DNA from: Paraprevotella clara YIT 11840
GTDB lineage: Bacteria; Bacteroidota; Bacteroidia; Bacteroidales; Bacteroidaceae
Assembly: GCF_000233955.1 (NCBI RefSeq)
Contig: NZ_JH376595.1
Location: forward strand, 43,669-107,668
Reading direction: 5' to 3'
Length of the DNA stretch: 64,000 nt
Under the pieces are notes generated by a model that did no database searches, was not told where the DNA came from, and saw only the letters and a program-made list of their open reading frames with translations. This document shows positions 1-8,785 of this stretch, in pieces. The position numbers and the translations under genes were made by a program. Every line of letters starts with the position of its first letter. Position 1 is the stretch's first letter.

Positions 1-714
1 GTGCAGTTTATCAATAAAGACAATAAGTTGGAATATGCCTGGGCTACTTCCTGGGGAGTATCCACCCGTTTGATGGGCGCACTCATCATGACGCATTCCG
101 ATGACAACGGTCTGGTATTGCCGCCGAAGCTGGCTCCCATCCAAGTGGTCATTGTTCCTATATATAAGAATGCGGAACAACTGAAAGCTATCGACGAGAA
201 AGTGGAAGGCATCGTTGCACGTCTTCGTGCATTGGGCATTTCCGTGAAGTATGACAATGCCGACAACAAGCGTCCCGGCTTCAAGTTTGCCGATTATGAA
301 CTGAAAGGTGTGCCGGTGCGTTTGGTCATGGGAGGGCGCGATTTGGAGAACAATACGGTAGAGGTCATGCGGCGCGACACGTTGGAGAAGGAAACCCGTA
401 CGTGCGACGGCATCGAGGACTATGTGAAGACTTTGTTAGACGAAATACAAGATAACATCTACGCCAAGGCAAAATCCTATCGCGATGCGCATATTTATGA
501 ATGCGACAATTACGAGGATTTCAAGGAGCGTGTGAAGGAAGGCGGTTTCTTCCTTTGTCATTGGGACGGGACGGCTGAGACGGAGGCGAAGATCAAGGAG
601 GACACGCAAGCCACTATCCGTTGCGTGCCGTTTGAGTTCGAGCAGACTCCGGGGGTGGATATGGTGAGCGGGAAACCGGCCAAATGCCGTGTGCTGATTG
701 CCCGTTCGTATTAA
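1..714 (+). CDS. proS: Prolyl-tRNA synthetase, C-terminal part (5' end outside window)
   Basis: Charges tRNA-Pro with proline in the cytoplasm. The visible 237 residues start inside the class II catalytic core: the motif 3 segment [14 protein letters not shown] lies near residues 19-32, followed by an anticodon-binding domain (from about residue 45) and the C-terminal domain ending in a tyrosine (ARSY). That tail is typical of the archaeal/eukaryotic-like ProRS used by Bacteroidetes. The reading frame is open to the window edge, so the GTG at base 1 is not a real start. A strong hairpin follows the stop, making this the last gene of its transcript. Confidence 0.95.
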   Translation: MQFINKDNKLEYAWATSWGVSTRLMGALIMTHSDDNGLVLPPKLAPIQVVIVPIYKNAEQLKAIDEKVEGIVARLRALGISVKYDNADNKRPGFKFADYELKGVPVRLVMGGRDLENNTVEVMRRDTLEKETRTCDGIEDYVKTLLDEIQDNIYAKAKSYRDAHIYECDNYEDFKERVKEGGFFLCHWDGTAETEAKIKEDTQATIRCVPFEFEQTPGVDMVSGKPAKCRVLIARSY

Positions 715-745
715 GAGCGAGATTTTTTTGTTTTCATGGTTGTTG

Positions 746-790
746 GTGGCCACGGACTTTTTCTCAAGGAAAGTTCGTGGCCACTCTTGT
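746..790 (+). terminator. Terminator after proS
   Basis: A perfect 9-bp GTGGCCACG-type stem extended to 15 bp with one mismatch (arms 746-760 and 770-784, 9-base loop). A T-rich tail (CTCTTGTTTG) follows, 32 bases after the proS stop. Confidence 0.75.
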
Positions 791-873
791 TTGCGTAGGT
801 TTAACAGGTGATAATATTAGTTAAACGACAAGTTTTCTTCCGGAGATTTTATGGTATCCTTCATACAAATCTC

Positions 874-881
874 TATCTTTG
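874..881 (+). promoter_or_regulatory. -7 box TATCTTTG of the efflux operon
   Basis: Exact match to the Bacteroidetes -7 consensus TAnnTTTG, 38 bases upstream of the ATG at 920. An in-frame ATG at 851 lies upstream of this box, so it cannot be the start used from this promoter. Confidence 0.7.
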
Positions 882-919
882 CTCATGAATTAACATTGTT
901 GTTAGACATTAAAGTTGTT

Positions 920-1534
920 ATGAGCAAGAAAGATAATACGGAACAAGCGATATTGCAGACGGCCGAGACAGAGTTTCTGGACAAAGGTTTTGCACTGGCC
1001 AAAACTACCGAAATCGCAAAACAGGCGGGAGTAACGCACGCCATGTTGCATTATTACTATCGCACAAAAGAAAAACTGTTCGAACGGGTTTTTCAAGAGA
1101 AAGTGGATTTGATGGCCCATTCCTTAGTGGCTACCTTGGATGACGGAAAGCCGTTTCTGAAACAGATGGAAGATTTGATGGGGGCTCACTTCGATTTTAT
1201 AGCAGAAAACCCGAAGTTGCCGTTTTTTCTTCTGAACGAGATTCATCTGAATGAAAAGCGCAGAGAGCTTTATCTTCCGGTATTGTCGAGCGCGGTGCGG
1301 AACACGTTGCAAAATGTGAAAAGACGATTGGAACAAGCCGTGAAGCGCGGCGAGGTACGTCCCATAAGGACGGCCGACCTGATGTTTTCCATCTTCTCGC
1401 TGAATGTAATGTCTTTTGTGGGACAGTCGCTTGTCCAACAGGCATTCGATTTAGACCGGGAAGACGTGCGGCAGTTCATCTTGCAGCGACGGGCAGAGAA
1501 CATTGAAATGATATTAAGCAGACTTAGGAAATAA
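920..1534 (+). CDS. TetR/AcrR family transcriptional regulator
   Basis: Probable repressor of the downstream efflux operon, 204 residues. An N-terminal TetR helix-turn-helix lies at residues 29-49 (TTEIAKQAGVTHAMLHYYYRT), followed by the characteristic KEKLF helix. The rest is the all-helical ligand-binding domain, which names no specific ligand. The start at 920 was chosen over the in-frame ATG at 851 because a perfect -7 box lies at 874-881. It is the first gene of the operon, 8 bases before the TolC-like gene. By analogy with E. coli CecR, which controls ybhGFSR, it probably senses a toxic compound; the ligand is unknown. Confidence 0.9.
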   Translation: MSKKDNTEQAILQTAETEFLDKGFALAKTTEIAKQAGVTHAMLHYYYRTKEKLFERVFQEKVDLMAHSLVATLDDGKPFLKQMEDLMGAHFDFIAENPKLPFFLLNEIHLNEKRRELYLPVLSSAVRNTLQNVKRRLEQAVKRGEVRPIRTADLMFSIFSLNVMSFVGQSLVQQAFDLDREDVRQFILQRRAENIEMILSRLRK

Positions 1535-1542
1535 AGAAGGAT

Positions 1543-2796
1543 ATGAAACGGATTTTCGTATGGGCCGTAGGGATGTGTGCCGTTTGTGGGACGGTGTCGG
1601 CTCAACTGACTTTGGAAGAGTGTTACCGTGCAGCACGGGAGAATTATCCTTTGGTGCGGCAGTTCGATTTGATTGAGCGTACAAAGGATTTCACTGTGGA
1701 GAATGCGGCGAAAGGCTATTTTCCCCAACTGAGCTTTTCGGGAAAGGCTTCATACCAGTCGGACGTGACGAAGATGCCCTTTAGCATTCCGGGAGTAGAG
1801 TTCGGTTTGGACAACGACCAGTATCAACTGGTATTGGAACTGAACCAGACGGTTTGGGACGGAGGAGTCGTACGTAACCGTAAAGAGGAGGCCCGGGCCA
1901 AATCCGATGTGCAGAAAGGACAACTGGAAGTAAACCTTTATGCGTTGAACGACCGGGTGAACCAATTATTCTTCGGCATGTTGCTCATAGACGCCCAGTT
2001 GGCACAGAACGCCTTGTTGCAAGCCCAGTTGGCACGTAACCATGGCCAGGTGAGTGCGTGCATGCAGCAAGGGGTAGCCAATCAGGCCGATTTGGATGCC
2101 GTAGCGGTGGAACAGTTGAATGCCCGGCAGACAGAGAGTGAGCTACGTGTCAATCGTAAAGCGTATGCCGAGGTGCTGGGACTGCTGACCGGTCGGAAAG
2201 GAATTGATGCGGAACGGTTGGTCAAGCCGTCCGTCACCGTGGAGCCGTTGGAAGAAAACCGTAGGCCGGAATTATCGCTTTACGAATCGCAGCGGCAGCA
2301 GTTGTCCGTGCAGGAGAAAGGTTTGACTGCCCGTTATATGCCCAAATTGGGAGTATTCGCACAAGGGGCTTACGGCGACCCCGGACTGAATATGCTGAAG
2401 GGCGGATTCGAGCCTTATTATATAGCCGGTGTGCGGTTGAGTTGGAACATCAGCGACTTGTACACGCGGAAGAACGACAAAAGACTGTTGGCTGCAAGTC
2501 GCGACGACATCGACGTGCAGGAGGCGGTATTCCGGTTGAACAACCGTATGGAAACGGCGCAGCAGTGGCGTACGGTGGAGAAAATAGATACCTTGATGAA
2601 GAATGACGATGAGTTGATAAGGTTACGCACCAATATCCGGAAGTCGGCCGAAGCCAAGGTCGCGAACGGCACGCTCACCGTGACGGAAATGTTGCGCGAA
2701 GTGACGGCCGAAGATCAGGCCAAGCAGACCAAGGCCTTGCACGAGATACAACGCTTGCAAGCCTTATATGATATCAAATATACGATGAATCATTAA
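1543..2796 (+). CDS. TolC family outer membrane efflux protein
   Basis: Outer membrane channel and periplasmic tunnel for the export system encoded downstream; 417 residues, the usual TolC-family length. A signal peptide is visible (MKRIF, a hydrophobic stretch, then VSAQ near residue 21). The mature part opens with LTLEECYRAARENYP, the usual start of an OEP repeat, and is rich in long amphipathic helices. It lies 8 bases after the TetR stop with an AAGAAGG ribosome site, and 7 bases before the adaptor gene. Having the channel inside the operon means the pump need not borrow a general TolC. Confidence 0.93.
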   Translation: MKRIFVWAVGMCAVCGTVSAQLTLEECYRAARENYPLVRQFDLIERTKDFTVENAAKGYFPQLSFSGKASYQSDVTKMPFSIPGVEFGLDNDQYQLVLELNQTVWDGGVVRNRKEEARAKSDVQKGQLEVNLYALNDRVNQLFFGMLLIDAQLAQNALLQAQLARNHGQVSACMQQGVANQADLDAVAVEQLNARQTESELRVNRKAYAEVLGLLTGRKGIDAERLVKPSVTVEPLEENRRPELSLYESQRQQLSVQEKGLTARYMPKLGVFAQGAYGDPGLNMLKGGFEPYYIAGVRLSWNISDLYTRKNDKRLLAASRDDIDVQEAVFRLNNRMETAQQWRTVEKIDTLMKNDDELIRLRTNIRKSAEAKVANGTLTVTEMLREVTAEDQAKQTKALHEIQRLQALYDIKYTMNH

Positions 2797-2803
2797 AAAC
2801 AGA

Positions 2804-3784
2804 ATGAATATGGACATTTGGAATAAGTTATGGCGGGGCGGGCTGGACAGTCCAGTCGCCGTGGGAAAGACGGGGTATGGATTCAAACGGGGAGCCCGGG
2901 ACATTTGCGGCGTGGCCTTGTGGGGATTGCTTGCGGCGTGTAGCGGGACAGACACGGATTTCGACGCTACCGGAATCTTCGAATCCACGGAAGTCATCGT
3001 ATCGTCCGAAGCCAACGGTAAAATCATGGCGTTGAATCTGGAAGAAGGTGATTTGTTGGAGCAGGGGCAACAAGTGGGATATGTGGATTCCATACAGCTT
3101 TACCTGAAGAAGTGCCAACTGGAAGCCCAAGTACGTTCCATCGGTAGCCGTAGGGCGGACGTGGCCAAGCAGGTGGCGGCCACTCGGGAACAGATCGCAA
3201 AGGCCGAACTGGAAAGAAAGCGCAGCCTGAATCTGTTGGCGCAGAATGCCGGTACACAAAAGCAGGTGGACGATGTGGAGTCGCAACTGGCCGTGCTGAA
3301 GAAGCAGTTGGAAGCCCAGTTGTCTACTTTGAATCTCGGCAACCAAGGCGTGACGGAAGAAGGGGATGCCGCAGAGATACAGATACGGCAGATAGAAGAC
3401 CAACTGGAGAAATGCCGTATCGTCAGTCCCATTTCCGGTACGGTGCTGACGAAGTATGCGGAACGGGGCGAAGTGACGGCCCAAGGCAAACCCTTGTTCA
3501 AAGTGGCGGACATGAAGCATGTCTTTTTGCGGGCGTATGTGAGCGGCGACCAACTCTCTACAGTAAAACTGGGGCAAACGGTGAAAGTCTATGCCGATTA
3601 CGGGGCGGAAGACCGCAAAGAATACAAGGGAAAAATCACGTGGATATCCGGACAGGCCGAGTTTACGCCTAAAACCATACAGACGCGTGACGAACGGGCG
3701 AATCTGGTGTACGCCGTGAAAATAGCCGTGGAAAACGACGGCTTGCTGAAGTTGGGCATGTATGGCGAAGTCAAATTCAACTAA
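2804..3784 (+). CDS. HlyD-like periplasmic adaptor lipoprotein (YbhG-like)
   Basis: Membrane fusion protein linking the inner membrane ABC transporter to the TolC-like channel; 326 residues. A lipobox LLAAC puts the lipidated cysteine at residue 46. Biotinyl-lipoyl-like halves flank a long coiled-coil hairpin (roughly residues 95-195, rich in Q, E, K and A); the second half contains CRIVSPISGTV and a C-terminal barrel. Odd: the region before the hydrophobic stretch is about 33 residues, far longer than a normal signal peptide. A GTG at 2861 would shorten it and might be the real start. It lies 6 bases upstream of the ATPase gene. Confidence 0.9.
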   Translation: MNMDIWNKLWRGGLDSPVAVGKTGYGFKRGARDICGVALWGLLAACSGTDTDFDATGIFESTEVIVSSEANGKIMALNLEEGDLLEQGQQVGYVDSIQLYLKKCQLEAQVRSIGSRRADVAKQVAATREQIAKAELERKRSLNLLAQNAGTQKQVDDVESQLAVLKKQLEAQLSTLNLGNQGVTEEGDAAEIQIRQIEDQLEKCRIVSPISGTVLTKYAERGEVTAQGKPLFKVADMKHVFLRAYVSGDQLSTVKLGQTVKVYADYGAEDRKEYKGKITWISGQAEFTPKTIQTRDERANLVYAVKIAVENDGLLKLGMYGEVKFN

Positions 3785-3790
3785 GGTGTC

Positions 3791-5260
3791 ATGGAATCCA
3801 TTGTGAAGGTAGAGGGCGTGTCCAAACATTACGGCAGCGTGCAGGCTTTGGACGACGTTTCTTTCGAGGTCAGGCCCGGAGAAATCTTCGGACTGATAGG
3901 ACCGGACGGAGCCGGGAAAAGCACGCTGTTCCGTATGTTGGCCACTTTGCTGTGTCCGGAGAGCGGGCGGATTACGGTGGACGGGCTGGACGTTGTGGGG
4001 GACTACCGCAAGCTGCGTGCTTGCGTCGGTTATATGCCGGGCCGGTTTTCCCTGTATCCCGACCTGACGGTGGAGGAGAACCTGAACTTTTTTGCCACGC
4101 TGTTCGGTACGTCCGTACGTGAGAATTACCATCTGGTGGAAGACATATACAAGCAGATCGAGCCGTTCAAAACCCGCCGAGCAGGGAAACTCTCCGGCGG
4201 GATGAAACAAAAACTGGCGTTGAGCTGTGCGTTGATTCATAAACCGGTGGTCTTGTTGTTGGATGAGCCGACCACGGGAGTCGACCCTGTCTCGCGTAAG
4301 GAATTTTGGGAAATGTTGCGGCGGCTGAAGCGGGAAGGTATCACCATCATCGTCTCTACGCCTTATCTCGACGAGATCCGGAGTTGCGACCGTATGGCAT
4401 TCCTCTACGGCGGTGCGGTCAAGGGGATAGATACCCCCGCCGTCATGTTGGAACGGTTTGCCGACATCCTGTGTCCGCCGGGGTTGCAACGCGAACCGGC
4501 CGGAGCCCGGTCGGAATGTGCCATCGAGGTGCACGATTTGGTGAAACGGTTCGGGACGTTCACGGCTGTAGATCACATTTCCTTTCGTGTGGGGAAGGGC
4601 GAAATCTTCGGTTTCCTCGGGGCGAACGGGGCAGGCAAGACCACAGCCATGCGCATGCTGTGCGGCCTGTCTTATCCCACGTCGGGCACGGGGCGCGTGG
4701 CCGGTTTCGACATCAACACCCAGCAGGAAGAAATCAAGAAACATATCGGTTATATGAGTCAGAAATTCTCGTTGTACGACGACCTGAAGGTGTGGGAAAA
4801 CATTCGCCTGTTTGCCGGTATCTACGGACTCTCGGACGAGGTGATAGCCCGTCGCACGGACGAAGTGCTGCATACGTTGGGACTGGAAGCGGAGCGGAAC
4901 ACGATGGTCAAATCGTTGCCCTTGGGGTGGAAACAAAAGTTGGCTTTCTCCGTGGCCACGTTCCACCGTCCGGACATCGTGTTCCTCGACGAACCGACCG
5001 GAGGGGTCGACCCTAAGACGCGACGCCAGTTTTGGGAACTGATCTATCAGGCAGCCGACCAGGGTATCACCATCTTCGTCACGACGCACTATATGGATGA
5101 GGCCGAATTTTGCGGTCGCGTGTCCATCATGGTGGACGGGAAGATACGGGCATTGGATACGCCCGAAGGCTTGAAGCGTACTTTCGGCGAGAAAGACATG
5201 GACGGAGTGTTCCACCGTTTGGCCCGTGAGGCCACACGTAATGCAGAAATTTGCGGGTAA
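3791..5260 (+). CDS. ABC transporter, two fused ATPase domains (YbhF-like)
   Basis: Cytoplasmic energy unit of the exporter, 489 residues with two complete nucleotide-binding domains in tandem. NBD1 has Walker A GPDGAGKST (37-45), signature LSGGM (134-138) and Walker B LLLDEP (about 155-160), but the switch histidine is replaced (STPYLDE). NBD2 has Walker A GANGAGKTT (277-285), a degenerate signature LPLGW and Walker B VFLDEP, and keeps the switch histidine (TTHYMDE). Degenerate parts therefore sit in complementary places. The NBD fusion with two following permease genes is the layout of E. coli YbhF/YbhS/YbhR. Substrate unknown; multidrug or cation export is an inference. Confidence 0.93.
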   Translation: MESIVKVEGVSKHYGSVQALDDVSFEVRPGEIFGLIGPDGAGKSTLFRMLATLLCPESGRITVDGLDVVGDYRKLRACVGYMPGRFSLYPDLTVEENLNFFATLFGTSVRENYHLVEDIYKQIEPFKTRRAGKLSGGMKQKLALSCALIHKPVVLLLDEPTTGVDPVSRKEFWEMLRRLKREGITIIVSTPYLDEIRSCDRMAFLYGGAVKGIDTPAVMLERFADILCPPGLQREPAGARSECAIEVHDLVKRFGTFTAVDHISFRVGKGEIFGFLGANGAGKTTAMRMLCGLSYPTSGTGRVAGFDINTQQEEIKKHIGYMSQKFSLYDDLKVWENIRLFAGIYGLSDEVIARRTDEVLHTLGLEAERNTMVKSLPLGWKQKLAFSVATFHRPDIVFLDEPTGGVDPKTRRQFWELIYQAADQGITIFVTTHYMDEAEFCGRVSIMVDGKIRALDTPEGLKRTFGEKDMDGVFHRLAREATRNAEICG

Positions 5261-5266
5261 GAGAGC

Positions 5267-5292
5267 GCAGACCGAACTTGTTCGGTGTCTGC
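5267..5292 (+). other. Hairpin between ATPase and first permease gene
   Basis: Arms GCAGACCGAA (5267-5276) and TTCGGTGTCTGC (5281-5292) pair with a 2-base bulge and a 4-base loop. It sits in the only sizeable gap (59 bases) within the operon and has no T-run, so it looks like a processing or stability hairpin rather than a terminator. Confidence 0.45.
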
Positions 5293-5319
5293 CGAGCGTG
5301 AGTAAATTATTCAATAAAG

Positions 5320-6408
5320 ATGAAACAGTTTTGGGCTTTTATCAAGATAGAATTTTTCCACATCTTCCGCGACCGGCGGACGATGTTGATTTTGTTGGGC
5401 ATGCCGGTGTTGCAAATCATTTTGTTCGGTTTTGCCATCACCACCGAACTCAACCACAGCCGCGTGGCCGTGCTCGATCCGTCGAAAGACGCCGTCACCA
5501 CGCGCATTACGGAGCGGATAGACGAAAACCGTTATTTTTCGGTCGTGAAAGAATTGTCTTCGGCCTCCGACATCGAAACCGTGTTCCGGCATGATGAAGC
5601 GGACATTGTGGTGGCCTTCACTCCGGATTTCGATGCCAATCTGTCGACGGGAGAGGCAGGCATACAACTGGTGGTGGATGCCACGGATCCGAACACGGGC
5701 AACATGATGGCCGGTTACGTGCAGGGCATTGTCGGGCAAGCCTTGCAATCAGGGACGCAATCAAGCCCTATCGTGCAGACCCATCTCTTGTTCAATCCTC
5801 AGATGAAGAGCGCCTACAATTTCGTACCCGGCGTGATGGGGTTGATACTGATGCTGATTTGTGCGATGATGACTTCCATTTCCATTGTACGAGAGAAAGA
5901 GACCGGTACGATGGAAGTCCTGTTGGTGTCGCCCATCCGGCCTATTTTTATCATTCTGGCCAAGGCCGTACCCTACTTGGTACTTTCTTGCGTCAATCTG
6001 GCCACGATATTGCTGCTGTCGGTCTACGTGCTGCACGTGCCGGTGGAGGGAAGCCTCTGGACGCTGTCTTTCCTGAGCCTCCTTCTGATTGCGGTGGCTC
6101 TGTCTTTGGGATTGCTCATTTCATGCGTGGTACAAAACCAAGTGGCGGCCATGATCGTGTCGGGTATGGGACTGATGATGCCTGTCATGTTGCTTTCTGG
6201 CATGATTTTTCCCATAGAGAGCATGCCAGCCGTCCTGCAGTGGATTTCCAATATCATTCCGGCAAGGTGGTACATACAGGCCGTAAAGAAGGTGATGATA
6301 GAAGGCTTGGGCATGGCCGCCGTATGGCATGAGGCATTGATACTGTCCGGCATGGCAGCCTTGCTCATCGGGCTGAGCTTAAAGAAGTTCAAGGAGCGGC
6401 TGGAATAA
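5320..6408 (+). CDS. ABC-2 type permease (YbhS-like)
   Basis: Membrane subunit of the exporter, 362 residues. One transmembrane helix near residues 24-42 is followed by a large extracytoplasmic domain (about 45-170). Five or so transmembrane segments follow from about residue 175, with the ABC-2 signature region REKETGTMEVLLVSP between the first two of them. The C-terminus is basic (LKKFKERLE). The ATG at 5320 is the first after the intergenic hairpin. It presumably pairs with the next gene to form a heterodimer driven by the double ATPase. Confidence 0.93.
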   Translation: MKQFWAFIKIEFFHIFRDRRTMLILLGMPVLQIILFGFAITTELNHSRVAVLDPSKDAVTTRITERIDENRYFSVVKELSSASDIETVFRHDEADIVVAFTPDFDANLSTGEAGIQLVVDATDPNTGNMMAGYVQGIVGQALQSGTQSSPIVQTHLLFNPQMKSAYNFVPGVMGLILMLICAMMTSISIVREKETGTMEVLLVSPIRPIFIILAKAVPYLVLSCVNLATILLLSVYVLHVPVEGSLWTLSFLSLLLIAVALSLGLLISCVVQNQVAAMIVSGMGLMMPVMLLSGMIFPIESMPAVLQWISNIIPARWYIQAVKKVMIEGLGMAAVWHEALILSGMAALLIGLSLKKFKERLE

Positions 6409-6432
6409 TACGGACGTAAAAAAGGAAAACTT

Positions 6433-7524
6433 ATGGTACTGAAATATTTAATAGAAAAGGAGTTCAAGCAAATGCGGAGGAATCCCATCATTCCCCGGCT
6501 CATTTTGGTGTTTCCCTGCATGATGATGATTCTGATGCCGTGGGCTGCCAATCTTGAAATCAAGTACAACAACTTGGCTGTGGTAGACCTGGACCATTCT
6601 GCCTTGTCGCGCCGTCTGGTGGAGAAAGTGGCCTCTACGGATTATTTCAATTTAGTGGAGAACGCACCGGATTACGGCCGTGCATTGGAGAGCGTGGAGC
6701 GCGGAGAGGCGGATGTCATTCTGGAGATTCCGCGTGACTTTGCCAAATCGCTGGGCACGGGGTGCCCCGTGGAACTTCAGATTTCGGCCAATTCCATCAA
6801 CGGAACCAAGGGCGGACTGGGCAGTTCTTACCTTTCTACGGTGGTAAACGATTTCGTGAATCAGGAATTGGGAGGCACGGGTATGGCCCGTTTGTCCGTA
6901 CTTAACTTGTATAATCCGCATTTGAATTATAAAGTGTTCATGGTACCGGCTTTGCTCATCATGATGCTGACGTTGCTTTGCGGCTTTCTTCCTGCATTGA
7001 ATATCGTGAGCGAAAAAGAGGTGGGCACGATTGAACAGTTGAACGTCACGCCGCTCAACAAGTTCGTGTTCATCCTGGCTAAATTGGTGCCTTACTGGAT
7101 TGTGGGGCTGGTGGTCCTGTCCATCGGCTTGGTGTTGTCCGCCGTGCTCTACGGCATTGTGCCGTCAGGCAGTTTGTGGCTGATATATTTCTTTTCGTGC
7201 ATCTACATTCTTACGATGTCGGGTTTCGGACTGATTATTTCCAATTATTCCGCCACGATGCAGCAGGCCATGTTCGTCATGTTTTTCTTCCTGATGGTAT
7301 TCATCCTGATGAGCGGCCTGTTCACCCCCGTGCGCAGCATGCCGGACTGGGCGCAGTGGATAGCGGCTTTCAATCCGTTGACCTATTTTATTCAGGTCAT
7401 GCGTATGATTTTCCTGAAGGGGTGCGGGCTGACCGACTTGTGGCCGCAGTTCGGCAAGATGCTGTGTTTCATGTCGGTGTTTGCCGGAGTAGCCGTGTGG
7501 AGTTACCGGAAGACAAATGCCTGA
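6433..7524 (+). CDS. ABC-2 type permease (YbhR-like)
   Basis: Second membrane subunit, 363 residues, with the same plan as its neighbour: an N-terminal transmembrane helix, an extracytoplasmic domain, then a membrane block with EKEVGTIEQLNVTP as the ABC-2 signature segment. AAAAGGA 9 bases upstream of the ATG is a good ribosome site. The two permeases are clearly related but far from identical, as in ybhS/ybhR. It is the last gene of the operon; a terminator lies at 7640-7687. Confidence 0.93.
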   Translation: MVLKYLIEKEFKQMRRNPIIPRLILVFPCMMMILMPWAANLEIKYNNLAVVDLDHSALSRRLVEKVASTDYFNLVENAPDYGRALESVERGEADVILEIPRDFAKSLGTGCPVELQISANSINGTKGGLGSSYLSTVVNDFVNQELGGTGMARLSVLNLYNPHLNYKVFMVPALLIMMLTLLCGFLPALNIVSEKEVGTIEQLNVTPLNKFVFILAKLVPYWIVGLVVLSIGLVLSAVLYGIVPSGSLWLIYFFSCIYILTMSGFGLIISNYSATMQQAMFVMFFFLMVFILMSGLFTPVRSMPDWAQWIAAFNPLTYFIQVMRMIFLKGCGLTDLWPQFGKMLCFMSVFAGVAVWSYRKTNA

Positions 7525-7639
7525 TAGCCCGAGCCGGTCATGTATGGCGATGGATGGCCTGTCGAATGATTTACAAAACCAAGCCGTGGGGATATTTGGG
7601 CTTTAAATGGATAAATAATTGAGAAACAGTGTAATAAGT

Positions 7640-7687
7640 AACGCCTTGCAGGGGGTATGACAGTCTCTGCAAGGCGTTATTTTTTTC
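7640..7687 (+). terminator. Terminator of the efflux operon
   Basis: A perfect 12-bp stem (AACGCCTTGCAG at 7640-7651, CTGCAAGGCGTT at 7667-7678) is followed by A and seven T. Confidence 0.9.
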
Positions 7688-7775
7688 TGCGCCAAACGAT
7701 TTTTCAATCTCAGGCGAACGATTTTTCAATCTCCTGAGATTGATTTTCCGTTCTGCGGCGAACGATTCGGGCGTT
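7683..7775. repeat. Palindromic intergenic repeat, copy 1
   Basis: Begins with TTTTCTGCGCCAAACGA (7683-7699), shared exactly with 34190-34206. ACGATTTTTCAATCTC occurs twice in direct orientation (7696-7711 and 7718-7733, period 22). CAATCTCAGG (7705-7714) is the exact inverse of CCTGAGATTG (7733-7742) with an 18-base loop. It lies between the convergent ends of the ABC operon and fmt. Related copies are near 23.2, 34.2 and 45.9 kb. Confidence 0.65.
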
Positions 7776-7793
7776 GAATTTCCTTTACGGATT

Positions 7794-8774
7794 CTATAGC
7801 ATGAGGAGATTTTCCGGCATGCGGAAGCCCCGCAGGAAGTCTTCTATGCGCATCCTTTTCTTGCCCGTCAGTTGGATTTCCTTCAGGCGGAGGTAGCCTC
7901 CGTCGACGGCCACTTTCAGATAGGTCTTTCCGTCGCTGACCACTTTGCCCGCCGGTTCGTGGCACACACACGGCTCTTTCTCCGTTTCGTATATTTTAAG
8001 GGTATAAACCTTGCCTATGGCTTCGTCCTTCATCTCGCTCCAGGCTGCCGGATAAGGCGACAAGCCCCGTACGAAGTCGTACAACGGTTTGAGCGGCCGG
8101 CCTTGCCAATCCATCTTGCACGTCTCCTTGAAGATTTTGGGAGCCGGGTGCAAGGGGCCTTTCACCGCCATCTCTTCTTGCGGTATGGGGTGGATGGTAT
8201 CTGTCAGTATATGGTCTACCGTCTCCACCACCAACCGGCCGCCGAGTTCCATCAGTTTGTCGTGCACCACGCCCACATTGTCGGTGTCCGCAATCGGGAT
8301 GCGCACTTGTTGGATGACCTCGCCGGTGTCGATTTCATGTTTGAGGAAGAACGTGGTGATGCCCGTTTCCGTTTCGCCGTTGATGACGGCCCAGTTGATG
8401 GGGGCGGCTCCACGGTATTGCGGCAACAACGACGCGTGCAGGTTGAATGTGCCCATGGGAGGCATGTTCCACACCACTTCGGGCAACATGCGGAAAGCTA
8501 CCACGATTTGCAGGTCGGCACGTAGGGAGCGGAGTTCTTCCACAAAGGCTTCGTCTTTCAGCTTAACCGGTTGCAAGACACGCAGGCCGTGTTCCACGGC
8601 ATACTGTTTCACGGGACTGGCTTGCAGTACGTCCTGATGACGGCCCATCGGTTTGTCCGGCATGGTGACGACGCCGACCACGTTGTAACCTCCTTCCACC
8701 AAGCACTTCAGGCTCTCCACCGCAAACTCCGGCGTGCCCATATATACAATTCTCAAATCTTCTTTTTTTTTCAT
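7794..8774 (-). CDS. fmt: Methionyl-tRNA formyltransferase
   Basis: Formylates initiator Met-tRNA with 10-formyl-tetrahydrofolate; 326 residues, a normal length. The N-terminal Rossmann-type domain carries the catalytic set N111, H113 and D149 in FNLHASLLPQYRGAAP and HEIDTGEV. A small C-terminal OB-like domain follows from about residue 210. It is the last gene of a seven-gene minus-strand operon, 11 bases after the ClC gene. The repeat element starts within 20 bases of its 3' end. Confidence 0.97.
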   Translation of the reverse strand: MKKKEDLRIVYMGTPEFAVESLKCLVEGGYNVVGVVTMPDKPMGRHQDVLQASPVKQYAVEHGLRVLQPVKLKDEAFVEELRSLRADLQIVVAFRMLPEVVWNMPPMGTFNLHASLLPQYRGAAPINWAVINGETETGITTFFLKHEIDTGEVIQQVRIPIADTDNVGVVHDKLMELGGRLVVETVDHILTDTIHPIPQEEMAVKGPLHPAPKIFKETCKMDWQGRPLKPLYDFVRGLSPYPAAWSEMKDEAIGKVYTLKIYETEKEPCVCHEPAGKVVSDGKTYLKVAVDGGYLRLKEIQLTGKKRMRIEDFLRGFRMPENLLML

Positions 8775-8785
8775 GTCTTTAGTTT

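Noticed and set aside
2828..5314. A very long (828-codon) open frame on the minus strand across the adaptor and ATPase genes
   Set aside because: It is antisense to two well-supported genes, encodes no recognisable domain, and reflects codon bias of the real genes.
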